Part shown: positions 18,721-27,764 of the stretch, one piece after another
Numbering within the stretch: position 1 is the first letter of the stretch
How the letters are laid out: the number at the start of each line of letters is the position of its first letter
Translations under genes and position numbers: made by a program
Assembly: GCF_002233755.1 (NCBI RefSeq)
Contig: NZ_NIFO01000005.1
Location: 124,001-188,000 of the forward strand
DNA length: 64,000 bases
DNA from: Acinetobacter piscicola
GTDB taxonomy: Bacteria > Pseudomonadota > Gammaproteobacteria > Pseudomonadales > Moraxellaceae
Reading direction: 5' to 3'
The notes under the pieces: model-generated
The model's input: the letters and a program-made list of their open reading frames with translations, nothing else
What the model was told of the DNA's origin: nothing
The model's database searches: none

Positions 18721-18738
18721 TTCTATTTAAGTCATAAA

Positions 18739-21318
18739 TTAACTTAATTTTAATTTACCAAAATGAAGATGACTATCCTCAGCACTAATCAAAATGGTGT
18801 CTCCTGCAATAAAGTCACCTGCTAAGATTTTTTGTGCCAATGGATTTTCAATCTGTTGTTGGATTGCACGTTTTAATGGACGCGCACCGTAAACAGGATC
18901 AAAACCAGCATCGATCAAAATATCAAAGGCTTGATCATCAACTTTCAAACCAATATCGCGATCATCCAAACGAGAGCGTAAACGATCCAATTGAATATCG
19001 GCAATGCCACGAATTTGTGATTTTTTCAACGAATGGAAAACCACCAATTCATCAATACGGTTAATAAACTCTGGACGGAAATGTTGCGAAACAGCATTCA
19101 TCACTGTTGCTCGAACATCTTCATCACTCGCACCTTCACCCAACTCACGGACATCATTTGAGCCTAAGTTTGACGTCATCACAATAACCGTATTCTTAAA
19201 GTCAATCACTCGACCTTGTGAATCCGTTAAACGACCATCATCCAAGACTTGCAGTAAGATGTTAAACACATCTGGATGTGCTTTTTCAACTTCATCAAAT
19301 AACACCACGCTATACGGTTTACGGCGTACTGCTTCGGTTAACACACCACCTTCTTCATAACCCACATAGCCTGGAGGTGCACCGACCAAACGGCTGACCG
19401 AATGTTTTTCCATAAATTCAGACATATCGATACGAATCATCGCATCATCACTGTCGAATAGGAAATTCGCCAAAGCTTTCGTTAACTCAGTTTTACCTAC
19501 ACCTGTCGGCCCAAGGAATAAGAATGAACCACTTGGACGGTTTGGATCAGATAGTCCTGCACGTGAACGGCGCACTGCATTGGAAACTGCAACCACGGCT
19601 TCATCCTGCCCAACAACACGGTTATGTAAAAACTCTTCCATATGTAGAAGTTTTTCACGCTCACCTTGCAACATTTTCGTTACAGGAATACCCGTTGCAG
19701 CACTGACCACTTCCGCAATTTCATTTTCAGTGACTTTGGTACGAATCAATTTTGGTTCTTCATTCGTTTCAGCCACTTCTTCTTCATTCAAGCGTTTTTG
19801 TAACTCTGGGATGATGCCATATTGCAAACGACTTGCTTCGGCCAAATCACCTTCACGTTGCGCTTTTTCAAACGCTGTACGCGCTTTATCTAACTCAACC
19901 TGTGCTTGATTTGTACCATCAACTAAACGTTTTTCTGCAATCCACACTTCTTCCAAATCGCTATATTCTTTTTGCACTTCTTCAATTTGTTTCTCAAGAT
20001 GCGCAACCTCAGCTTTACTCACGGAATCCGCATCTTTCTTGACCGCTTCCAACTGCATTTTCAATTGAATTAAACGGCGATCTAAACGGTCTAATGGCTC
20101 AGGTTTTGAGTCAATTTCCATTTTGATCCGTGATGCAGCCTCATCAATCAGGTCAATGGCTTTATCTGGCAATTGACGGTCTGTAATGTAACGATGTGAC
20201 ATTTTCGCAGCAGCAATAATCGCTGAGTCTAAAATTTGCACACCATGATGCGTTGCATATTTATCTTTTAAACCACGTAGAATCGCAATGGTGTCTTCTA
20301 CGCTCGGTTCATCGACCAATACTTTTTGGAAACGACGTTCCAAAGCAGCATCTTTTTCAATGAACTGACGATATTCATCCAGTGTTGTTGCACCTACACA
20401 ACGCAACTCACCACGTGCCAATGCAGGTTTCAACATGTTCCCTGCATCCATTGCACCATCGCCTTTACCAGCACCAACAAGCGTATGTAATTCGTCAATA
20501 AATAGGATGATTTCACCATCATATTTCGCCAAATCTTTGAGCACTGCTTTTAGACGTTCTTCAAACTCACCACGGTATTTTGCACCTGCCAGTAATGAAC
20601 CTAAGTCGAGTGATAAAACACGTTTACCTTTCAAACTCTCTGGCACTTCACCATTGACAATACGTTGTGCTAAACCTTCAACAATCGCGGTTTTACCCAC
20701 ACCCGGTTCACCAATTAACACAGGGTTATTTTTAGTACGACGTGATAATACTTGGATGGTTCGACGGATTTCTTCATCACGCCCAATCACAGGATCAAGT
20801 TTGCCTGACAATGCACGTTCAGTCAGGTCAATGGTGTATTTATTTAACGAATCTCGTTGATCTTCATGGTTATTTGCCATAACTTGTTCGCCACCTCGAA
20901 TATTTTCAATTGCTTTACGTAGTTTGTCAGTCACTACACCTACGCTACTTAATAATGTCTTGGTTGTACCTGTTTCAGCTAAAGCCAATATCACCCAGTC
21001 GGTTGATAAAAACTCATCTCCTGCTTTTTGCGCAAAACTATCTGCCAAATTTAAAGCACGCACGGCTTCAGGATTAAGATTGATATCCCCTGTTGGATTG
21101 CTCAAAGTTGCTGCATTATTTAATGCTTGTTGCAGTTTATTTTTTAACTCAGGTAAGTTCGCACCTGATTGTTGTAATAAACTTAGATTAGAGGGTTCTT
21201 CTAATAATGCAGATAGGATATGAATACCCTCAATTGCAGTATGGTCTTTACCCATCGCTAAAGATTGAGCATCTGATAAAGCTTGCTGTAGGCGGTTCGT
21301 AAATTTTTCAAATCGCAT
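18739..21318 (-). CDS. clpB: ATP-dependent disaggregase chaperone ClpB
   Basis: ClpB works with DnaK to dissolve aggregated proteins after heat stress. 859 aa, normal length. The N-terminal Clp repeat domain is at 1-145. AAA1 has Walker [14 protein letters not shown] near 205. The coiled-coil middle domain (about 405-525) separates ClpB from ClpA. AAA2 has Walker [13 protein letters not shown] near 605. The pore loop [12 protein letters not shown] and GYVGYEEGG are also present. GAGGA lies 9 nt before the ATG. A consensus sigma-32 promoter lies about 140 nt upstream. Confidence 0.98.
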   Translation of the reverse strand: MRFEKFTNRLQQALSDAQSLAMGKDHTAIEGIHILSALLEEPSNLSLLQQSGANLPELKNKLQQALNNAATLSNPTGDINLNPEAVRALNLADSFAQKAGDEFLSTDWVILALAETGTTKTLLSSVGVVTDKLRKAIENIRGGEQVMANNHEDQRDSLNKYTIDLTERALSGKLDPVIGRDEEIRRTIQVLSRRTKNNPVLIGEPGVGKTAIVEGLAQRIVNGEVPESLKGKRVLSLDLGSLLAGAKYRGEFEERLKAVLKDLAKYDGEIILFIDELHTLVGAGKGDGAMDAGNMLKPALARGELRCVGATTLDEYRQFIEKDAALERRFQKVLVDEPSVEDTIAILRGLKDKYATHHGVQILDSAIIAAAKMSHRYITDRQLPDKAIDLIDEAASRIKMEIDSKPEPLDRLDRRLIQLKMQLEAVKKDADSVSKAEVAHLEKQIEEVQKEYSDLEEVWIAEKRLVDGTNQAQVELDKARTAFEKAQREGDLAEASRLQYGIIPELQKRLNEEEVAETNEEPKLIRTKVTENEIAEVVSAATGIPVTKMLQGEREKLLHMEEFLHNRVVGQDEAVVAVSNAVRRSRAGLSDPNRPSGSFLFLGPTGVGKTELTKALANFLFDSDDAMIRIDMSEFMEKHSVSRLVGAPPGYVGYEEGGVLTEAVRRKPYSVVLFDEVEKAHPDVFNILLQVLDDGRLTDSQGRVIDFKNTVIVMTSNLGSNDVRELGEGASDEDVRATVMNAVSQHFRPEFINRIDELVVFHSLKKSQIRGIADIQLDRLRSRLDDRDIGLKVDDQAFDILIDAGFDPVYGARPLKRAIQQQIENPLAQKILAGDFIAGDTILISAEDSHLHFGKLKLS

Positions 21319-21455
21319 TCTTGTTATTCCTCACAACAAATTTTGTACTTGAACAATTAATGGGAACACTTTTTCTATTTTCAATGATAATATTAAATTA
21401 TTTTTATATTTTTCAAAAACTTAATTGACTTTAATGGAGACGAAAATCAGTTATA

Positions 21456-21484
21456 ACATGGGGGCTGATCTATTCTTTTTCAAG
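21456..21484 (-). promoter_or_regulatory. sigma-32 heat-shock promoter of clpB
   Basis: Minus strand: CTTGAAA (21478-21484), 14-bp spacer, CCCCATGT (21456-21463). This matches the sigma-32 consensus CTTGAAA-N11-16-CCCCATNT at every fixed position. Confidence 0.9.
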
Positions 21485-21656
21485 TCAGTGATTCTGAAAA
21501 ATAAGAGATTTAATGTTATCCTTTTCAAGTTGTTTATTTATACTTAGAGTAAGCAAATTAGAAATATTTTAGAATAAGAACAATGTTGAATTTAGGTAAC
21601 TTTTTGATCAATTTCACTCTAGTTCAATTGATCAGCACATTAATTTAAAAATGTGT

Positions 21657-21701
21657 GAATCGTGTCATCTTATATGCAGTTTTTAGGTGATTTCACGATT
21701 C
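21657..21701. other. inverted repeat downstream of the serine acetyltransferase gene
   Basis: GAATCGTG (21657-21664) and CACGATTC (21694-21701) form a perfect 8-bp stem with a 29-nt loop, followed on the minus strand by a partial T-tract. It may be the terminator of the gene ending at 21730. The remaining 21485-21656 is AT-rich and featureless. Confidence 0.4.
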
Positions 21702-21729
21702 TAAGTATTTTTATCTCTATATCTACCTT

Positions 21730-22638
21730 TTACACCTGCGACTTGGTTGCAGAACTTTGAGAAACGGCACTGTTTGGTGCAATACTTTGAGTGATCCAGA
21801 CATTTCCACCAATCACAGCACCATGCCCAATCGTAATACGTCCAAGAATAGTGGCCCCTGCATAAATCACGACATTGTCCTCAACAATTGGATGGCGTGC
21901 ATATTCCTTTTGCAAACGTCCTGACTCATCCACTTCAAAACGTTTCGCCCCTAAAGTGACCGCTTGATAAATGCGTACATTTTTACCAATCACACAGGTT
22001 TCTCCAATCACAACACCTGTTCCATGATCGATGAAAAAGCCTTGATCAATTTGAGCACCGGGATGGATATCTATACCTGTTTTAGAATGTGCAATTTCCG
22101 CAATTAAACGCGCCAATAAAGACAGATCTTTTTTATAAAATTCATGTGCAATCCGATGATAAATAATTGCAAAAATCCCCGGATAGCACAGCAAAACTTC
22201 ATCCACACTACGTGCCGCAGGATCGCCATCATAGGCAGCGATTACATCGGTATCTAAAAGACGACGTAACTCTGGTAATTGTTGTGCAAATTCACTGACC
22301 ATGCTTTGTGCAAGCACCTCAATCACATCCGCATTTTCATGATGTTTTTTGTATTTATAATCATAGGTTAAATTTAGTTTAACCTGCTCTTGCAAAGCAT
22401 ATAATGTTTTTTCAAGCGTATGAGCAATATAGAAATTTTCACTTTGTTGACGCAAGTCAGGTGGCCCTAAACGCATTGGAAATAAAATACCGCACAAGTC
22501 ATTCATGATTTTTTGAATTTCTTCTTTCGACGGTAATTCTCTCCCCCCAAAATCTTTGAGACTTTTTTGTCGTGTACGCCACTCATTACGTGCTTGCTGT
22601 AATTCTGTGACGATATTTTGAATATTCCACTGGGTCAT
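21730..22638 (-). CDS. serine O-acetyltransferase (EpsC/SrpH-like)
   Basis: Makes O-acetylserine from serine and acetyl-CoA, the carbon acceptor for cysteine synthesis. 302 aa: an N-terminal helical SAT domain (about 1-180) and a left-handed beta-helix of hexapeptide repeats (about 190-290) with DIHPGAQI, FIDHGTGVVIGE and HPIVEDNVVIYAGATILG. It is divergent from the rhodanese-encapsulin-desulfurase genes. Serine acetyltransferases are established neighbours of family 2A encapsulins with desulfurase cargo, so it probably belongs to the same cysteine/sulfur system. A cysE symbol would also be defensible. Confidence 0.93.
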   Translation of the reverse strand: MTQWNIQNIVTELQQARNEWRTRQKSLKDFGGRELPSKEEIQKIMNDLCGILFPMRLGPPDLRQQSENFYIAHTLEKTLYALQEQVKLNLTYDYKYKKHHENADVIEVLAQSMVSEFAQQLPELRRLLDTDVIAAYDGDPAARSVDEVLLCYPGIFAIIYHRIAHEFYKKDLSLLARLIAEIAHSKTGIDIHPGAQIDQGFFIDHGTGVVIGETCVIGKNVRIYQAVTLGAKRFEVDESGRLQKEYARHPIVEDNVVIYAGATILGRITIGHGAVIGGNVWITQSIAPNSAVSQSSATKSQV

Positions 22639-22676
22639 TGGTTTGCCTGCGTTTTAATTCTTTATTCAATTCTGCT

Positions 22677-22710
22677 ATCTAAATCTTATTTTATTCGCAC
22701 AGATTTAGAT
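22677..22710. promoter_or_regulatory. perfect inverted repeat in the divergent cysteine/sulfur promoter region
   Basis: ATCTAAATCT (22677-22686) and AGATTTAGAT (22701-22710): 10-bp arms without mismatch, 14-bp spacer. It lies about 40 bp before the serine acetyltransferase start, in the 330-bp region shared with the divergent rhodanese gene. It could be an operator for a dimeric regulator or an RNA hairpin; no specific regulator is recognised. The rest of the region is AT-rich. Confidence 0.45.
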
Positions 22711-22967
22711 AAACATTGTTTGTATATCCATATCTCAAATTTGGATTTAGCCTTTTAAAACCATTTTAAAATCGTCATTTAAAACAACAATAGACGAGCT
22801 TACTCTAGTCTAAACAAAATTCCGCCTCTTTCCAAAAATAAGAATATGCAATGCAATTTTTATTCATTTTCAATATATAAATAATCATTATATTTAATAT
22901 CAACTTCTCAAATATATTATTTCAAATTCAGAAAAGCTTTTCCAAGAATTTGATTAAGGTGTGTCAC

Positions 22968-23456
22968 ATGAATAGCGTAACTCAAATTAATTTTATCCAA
23001 TTGGATGACAGCAAAATCAAACAAATCTTTGAACAAGCCAAACAACGCGTTGAAGACCATTATCTCGAATTTACAGGTACTGTTTTACCGCATGAGGCAT
23101 GGGCATTATTTCAAACTGGACATGCAGCCATCGTAGATGTGCGTACCAATGAAGAACGCAAATTTGTCGGCTATGTAGAAGATACCATTCACATTCCTTG
23201 GGCGACTGGAACTGCTTTAAACCGAAACCCACGTTTTGCCAAAGAACTCGAAACTAAAGTCGGTAAAGAGAAAACTATTCTGCTGCTTTGCCGTAGTGGT
23301 AAACGCTCAGCTGCTGCTGCCAATGTGGCGTTTAATGCAGGTTTTGAACATGTTTATAACATCGATCAAGGCTTTGAAGGTGATCTTGATGAGAATGATC
23401 ACCGTGGCGTATTCAATGGTTGGCGCTTTCATCAACTGCCGTGGAAACAAGAATAA
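22968..23456 (+). CDS. single-domain rhodanese (sulfurtransferase)
   Basis: 162 aa from the ATG at 22968, with AAGGTG just upstream; the longer frame begins with TTG. A single rhodanese domain with the active-site loop LLLCRSGKRSAAAA; the catalytic cysteine is C108. It carries sulfane sulfur as a persulfide. Upstream of the encapsulin shell and desulfurase, it probably passes on or receives sulfur from that system. This is inferred from context and from the same association in other encapsulin loci. Confidence 0.92.
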   Translation: MNSVTQINFIQLDDSKIKQIFEQAKQRVEDHYLEFTGTVLPHEAWALFQTGHAAIVDVRTNEERKFVGYVEDTIHIPWATGTALNRNPRFAKELETKVGKEKTILLLCRSGKRSAAAANVAFNAGFEHVYNIDQGFEGDLDENDHRGVFNGWRFHQLPWKQE

Positions 23457-23487
23457 AGTTTAAGTATTTCATCACTTAGACCGTGAT

Positions 23488-23517
23488 GTTTAGCGCGCAA
23501 CGCTAAACCTTTCATTT
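23488..23517 (+). terminator. hairpin between rhodanese and encapsulin genes
   Basis: GTTTAGCG (23488-23495), loop CGCAA, CGCTAAAC (23501-23508), then CTTTCATTT. The stem is perfect but the T-tract is interrupted. It may terminate or attenuate read-through from the rhodanese gene into the shell gene. Confidence 0.55.
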
Positions 23518-23631
23518 ACTCACAATTCAATTTTATAAAACTTCAATGCTATGGAGAAGATCAGTATTGCCGAAAAAACATAAATTTAACTTTAACCTTC
23601 TCATTTTCATTATTTTAGGATTTGTATAAAA

Positions 23632-24564
23632 ATGGCTAAACACCAAGAAGTCGCTCGACAATCTTTAAGCGATCAAGCTGCTCGTCAGTTAGCGAATGCA
23701 ACAAAAACCGTTCCTCAGCTATCTACAATTACGCCACGCTGGCTGACACATTTACTGCAATGGACACCTGTTGAAGCAGGGATTTATCGTGTTAACCAAG
23801 TGAGCAATACCGATGATATTCAAGTGGCGTGTACACAACGTGATGAAGCCACCCTCCCACAAACTTTTGTAGATTATGAATTAAATCCAAGAGAATATTT
23901 TTTAAATGGCGTATCTACGGTCTTAGACATTCATACCCGTGTTTCTGACTTATATAGTAGTCCACATGATCAAATCAAAGAACAATTGCGCTTAACCATT
24001 GAAACGATTAAAGAGCGTCAAGAAAGTGAACTCATCAATAATCCTGAATATGGATTACTTGCCAGTGTTGCAGATCATCAACGTATTTCAACCTTAACTG
24101 GTGCACCAACCCCTGACGATTTTGATGATTTACTTCGTAAAGTTTGGAAAGAACCTGGATTCTTCCTTGCACATCCTGATGCGATTGCAGCTTTTGGTCG
24201 TGAATGTACCCGTCGTGGTGTTCCGCCACCGACCGTGAGTTTATTTGGTTCTCAGTTCATTACTTGGCGTGGTGTACCCCTTATTCCGTCAAATAAAATT
24301 CCTGTTGAAGATGGTAAAACCAAAATCATTTTGTTGCGTGTCGGAGAAAAACGTCAAGGGGTTGTTGGCTTATTCCAACCGGGGCTTGCAGGTGAGCAAG
24401 CACCGGGCTTATCTGTACGCTTTATGGGAATTAATCGGAATGCCATTGCTTCTTACTTAATTTCTTTATATTGCTCTTTGGCAGTATTAACTGAAGATGC
24501 CTTAGCTGTACTTGAAGATGTGGAGGTAGATAAATATCATGACTATCCAACAACATACAAATAA
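23632..24564 (+). CDS. family 2A encapsulin shell protein (SrpI-like)
   Basis: A 310-aa HK97-fold protein that self-assembles into a hollow protein shell. Family 2A is recognised from the overall sequence: EYFLNGVSTVLDIHTRVSDLYS, the segment GLLASVADHQRISTLTGAP, and a C-terminal GLSVRFMGINRNAIASYLIS. No cyclic-nucleotide-binding insertion is present, which separates it from family 2B. The next gene is the standard family 2A cargo, a cysteine desulfurase with a long disordered N-terminus. Published work on Acinetobacter describes such a shell sequestering elemental sulfur. AGGA lies 10 nt before the ATG. The last 26 nt overlap the cargo gene. Confidence 0.93.
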   Translation: MAKHQEVARQSLSDQAARQLANATKTVPQLSTITPRWLTHLLQWTPVEAGIYRVNQVSNTDDIQVACTQRDEATLPQTFVDYELNPREYFLNGVSTVLDIHTRVSDLYSSPHDQIKEQLRLTIETIKERQESELINNPEYGLLASVADHQRISTLTGAPTPDDFDDLLRKVWKEPGFFLAHPDAIAAFGRECTRRGVPPPTVSLFGSQFITWRGVPLIPSNKIPVEDGKTKIILLRVGEKRQGVVGLFQPGLAGEQAPGLSVRFMGINRNAIASYLISLYCSLAVLTEDALAVLEDVEVDKYHDYPTTYK

Positions 24565-26539
24565 TATAAATCCAACCGATTCCGCATCTGCAATTGCAGA
24601 TGCGCCTTTTAGTGAGTCTGTGATGACTCAATTGGCAGCAGCGTTTTTCTCTGCATTGCCAAATCACAATCCTCAAGGGTTAAATTTGGATTTAACTGAA
24701 CACGCAAACCAAGGCATTAGCCATCCACCTCAGCCTAAAGATCCTGTTGCAGCATTGAGTGGACGTATTCCTGCGATTGTGCAACAAAGCAATCTGAATC
24801 CAAATTTGGCTCAACATTATATAGAACCAACAGCAGACCATCCTGAACGTAGAATTTTATCGTCTACGCCAGTGATCGGTGGTGCGCACAATCCTGACCC
24901 ATCTGCGCTTTTAAACCGTTTACATATTTCATCAAATAGCAGTGCGCTAAAATCTGTAAATCCCTCGAATAGCCAAAGTCCTTTACAGAACTTGCAAAAT
25001 GTGGCAACAGGATCGTCTCACTATTATTTTCTAGATATTCCAAAACCAGAAGCTACAGATTTAAATATTCAAACCACACCATCACCTAACTCATTTTCTG
25101 TTGATGGTTATGCTGATAACGATCATGTTGATAACTACCATGTTGATAACTATCATGTCATTCAGGATCATCAGCTCAAAGGCTTACTCAAAGATCGCAA
25201 TGATAAGCCTGCAACTACAGAATCTGCTTATTACTTTGCAGATCCTTCGAATTTTAGCCTGTCACAACAACATAAAGATGTGCAAATTCCAACCACACAA
25301 CACAATCATCAACCGATTGATATTTGGCAAATTCGTCGGGATTTTCCAATCTTACAAGAACGTGTGAATGGCAAACTATTAATCTGGCTAGATAATGCTG
25401 CGACAACACATAAACCACAGGCTGTAATTGACCGTATTTCTTATTTTTATCAACATGAAAATTCGAATATTCACCGTGCTGCACACGAACTCGCTGCACG
25501 TGCCAGTGATGCTTATGAACATGCGCGTCATGTTGTCGCTCGCTTTATTGGTTCGCCATCCGCTCAAAATATTATCTTTGTTCGAGGTACGACTGAAGGT
25601 ATTAATTTAATTGCAAAATCATGGGGTAAGCAAAATATTGGTGCTGGTGATGAAATTATTATTTCGCATCTAGAACACCATGCCAACATCGTTCCGTGGT
25701 ATCAATTAAGCCAAGAAACTGGTGCGAAACTGCGGGTCATCCCTGTTGATGATACGGGTCAAATCCGTATTGATGAATTTGTAAAATTACTCAATCCTAA
25801 AACCAAACTGGTTTCAATGACCCAAGTTTCAAATGCATTGGGTACGGTCACACCCACTCAGGAAATCATTGCTTTAGCACATGCAGCAGGTGTTCGTGTG
25901 CTCATCGATGGAGCACAATCGGTTTCACACGTGTCGACCAATGTAGCGACTTTAGATGCAGATTTCTTTGTATTCTCAGGTCACAAAGTTTTTGGCCCAA
26001 CTGGAATTGGCGCAGTCTATGCAAAATCTGAATTATTAGAAAGCATGCCCGTTTGGGAGGGCGGTGGTAATATGATTCAAGACGTTACTTTTGAAAATGT
26101 CATCTACCAACCTGCACCGAATAAGTTTGAAGCAGGTACAGGGAATATTGCAGATGCTGTGGGTTTAGGCGCTGCTTTAGAATATGTAGAAAGTATCGGA
26201 ATCCACAATATTGCTCGTTATGAACACGACTTACTTGAATATGGACAACATGCTTTGCAAAGTGTTTCGGGTTTAAAACTGATTGGTACGGCATTAAACA
26301 AAGCCAGTGTCATGTCCTTTACCCTCGCTGGTTATGAAACAGAAGAAGTCGGTAAAGTTTTAAATCAATATGGAATCGCTGTGCGTACAGGTCATCATTG
26401 TGCTCAACCCATCCTGAGACGATTTGGCGTAGAACGTACAGTTCGCCCTTCTTTAGCTTTTTATAATACCACTGAAGAAATTGATATCTTGGTTTCAGTT
26501 TTACATCAATTACGTCGTGCGAAACCTTTTAAGCCCTGA
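24539..26539 (+). CDS. encapsulin cargo cysteine desulfurase with long N-terminal targeting region
   Basis: A 666-aa PLP enzyme that takes sulfur from L-cysteine. The C-terminal SufS/CsdA-like domain (about 260-666) has DNAATTHKP, the PLP lysine K483 in SGHK, and the persulfide cysteine C621 in RTGHHCAQP. The first 258 residues are low-complexity and probably disordered, the known cargo-loading arrangement of family 2A systems. They hold SESVMTQLAAAFFSALP (about 26-42), two YYF motifs (HYYFLDIP, AYYFADPS) and a VDNYH pentapeptide repeat. GGAGG lies 12 nt before the ATG, inside the shell gene, so translation is probably coupled. Confidence 0.95.
   Translation: MTIQQHTNNINPTDSASAIADAPFSESVMTQLAAAFFSALPNHNPQGLNLDLTEHANQGISHPPQPKDPVAALSGRIPAIVQQSNLNPNLAQHYIEPTADHPERRILSSTPVIGGAHNPDPSALLNRLHISSNSSALKSVNPSNSQSPLQNLQNVATGSSHYYFLDIPKPEATDLNIQTTPSPNSFSVDGYADNDHVDNYHVDNYHVIQDHQLKGLLKDRNDKPATTESAYYFADPSNFSLSQQHKDVQIPTTQHNHQPIDIWQIRRDFPILQERVNGKLLIWLDNAATTHKPQAVIDRISYFYQHENSNIHRAAHELAARASDAYEHARHVVARFIGSPSAQNIIFVRGTTEGINLIAKSWGKQNIGAGDEIIISHLEHHANIVPWYQLSQETGAKLRVIPVDDTGQIRIDEFVKLLNPKTKLVSMTQVSNALGTVTPTQEIIALAHAAGVRVLIDGAQSVSHVSTNVATLDADFFVFSGHKVFGPTGIGAVYAKSELLESMPVWEGGGNMIQDVTFENVIYQPAPNKFEAGTGNIADAVGLGAALEYVESIGIHNIARYEHDLLEYGQHALQSVSGLKLIGTALNKASVMSFTLAGYETEEVGKVLNQYGIAVRTGHHCAQPILRRFGVERTVRPSLAFYNTTEEIDILVSVLHQLRRAKPFKP
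25112..25171 (+). repeat. 15-bp tandem repeat in the cargo targeting region
   Basis: Four 15-bp units, the middle two differing at one base (GTTGATAACTACCAT and GTTGATAACTATCAT). They encode ADNDH-VDNYH-VDNYH-VIQDH. The reading frame is kept, so gain or loss of units would only change linker length. Confidence 0.8.
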
Positions 26540-26696
26540 TTTCTAAATACTTGATCCAAGGATAATCAAATTTCTAAATAGTAGCCTAAAAAACAAACAA
26601 AATGATGCGTAAATTTTGATGGTTTTTTATCCTTTTATTTCTAATTTTGAATTGCTAAAAGATCTGAAAATGAGTATCTCAATCGCATAAAAAAGC

Positions 26697-26726
26697 AAAA
26701 AGGCTGAATCAAAATTCAGCCTTTTT
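26697..26726. terminator. bidirectional intrinsic terminator
   Basis: AAAAAGGCTGAA (26697-26708), 6-nt loop, TTCAGCCTTTTT (26715-26726): a perfect stem with T-runs on both strands, between the convergent cargo and ppsR genes. Confidence 0.95.
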
Positions 26727-26772
26727 CGTCATTACATTATCATTGCAATATCATTTAAACTTTTTAGATAAT

Positions 26773-27609
26773 TTAGCCAATACGACGCTTTAAACCCGTC
26801 ATTTGTAAAACACGAGTAGAAATTTCTTCAATTGACATTTCTGAGACATTCAAGTACTTAATTCCTTCCGAAATATAAATACCTTCCACTGCACGAAGCT
26901 CCATCTGACATTGGCTAAAACTTGCATAGCGGCTATTGGCTTTACGTTCCGAACGAATAGCAACAAGGCGCTCAGCATCAATCATTAAGCCAAATAATTT
27001 GTGTTTATGTTCTTTAAGCACTGCTGGCAAACGGTTATCGTCTAAGTCTTCTTCGGTTAAAGGATAGTTTGCAACACGAATTCCAAACTGTAATGACAGA
27101 TAAATAGAGGTCGGCGTTTTACCTGAACGCGATACACCAATCAGGATCAAATCTGCTTTGTCATAATGGCGTGTTCTTGCCCCATCATCATTGTCTAGAG
27201 CGAAATGAACAGCATCAATACGGGCTTTATATGACTCAGAATCGGTCACTGCATGGGTCTGTCCGACTAAAGTTGTAGGTGGTGTGCCTAAAACATCAGA
27301 CAGTTTACTAATAAGTCCTTCAAATACATCAAGATTTACTGCATTTGCAGTATTAATAATATCACGTGCATAAGGGTCAACTAAAGTGTCGAACACCAAA
27401 GGCTGTTGCCCGTCTTTTTCGGCTCTTTTATTGATTTCTTCGACGACATTCATCGCCGCTTCCTCAGAAGTTATATAGGGAATAATATGAATATCAAACT
27501 TTACATGAGGAAATTGCGCTAATAATGAATGCCCAAGCGTTTCAGCAGTGATCGCAGTACCATCAGAAATGAAAAAAACGCTCCGCTTTATTTGGTTACT
27601 TTCTGACAT
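26773..27609 (-). CDS. ppsR: phosphoenolpyruvate synthase regulatory protein (bifunctional kinase/pyrophosphorylase)
   Basis: 278 aa from the ATG at 27609, with GAGGAG 7 nt upstream; the longer frame starts with TTG. A DUF299 protein: the nucleotide-binding loop GVSRSGKTPTS is near residue 150 and the N-terminal FISDGTAITAETLG is typical. The family inactivates PEP synthase by ADP-dependent phosphorylation of a threonine next to the catalytic histidine and reverses this by phosphorolysis. Its target gene, ppsA, is divergently transcribed, as in many gammaproteobacteria. Confidence 0.96.
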   Translation of the reverse strand: MSESNQIKRSVFFISDGTAITAETLGHSLLAQFPHVKFDIHIIPYITSEEAAMNVVEEINKRAEKDGQQPLVFDTLVDPYARDIINTANAVNLDVFEGLISKLSDVLGTPPTTLVGQTHAVTDSESYKARIDAVHFALDNDDGARTRHYDKADLILIGVSRSGKTPTSIYLSLQFGIRVANYPLTEEDLDDNRLPAVLKEHKHKLFGLMIDAERLVAIRSERKANSRYASFSQCQMELRAVEGIYISEGIKYLNVSEMSIEEISTRVLQMTGLKRRIG

Positions 27610-27709
27610 TAAAATTCTCCTCAAAAATTTGTCTTAGCGATGTATAATCTTTATAGTAACCCCCATCTTACATGACTATCACTTAGTTGAATCAAAATGC
27701 TAAGTTTTT

Positions 27710-27718
27710 TGTTATAAT
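27710..27718 (+). promoter_or_regulatory. extended -10 promoter of ppsA
   Basis: TG at 27710-27711, one base, then perfect TATAAT (27713-27718). No good -35 hexamer at standard spacing. It lies about 47 nt before the TTG start. Confidence 0.5.
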
Positions 27719-27764
27719 TTCATGCCAAGATAGTGATTAATACTGCAAAAGTGGAGTAACAACT

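Noticed and set aside
20435..20860. 141-aa ORF on the plus strand
   Set aside because: Lies fully inside clpB on the opposite strand; composition is that of a mirrored coding frame.
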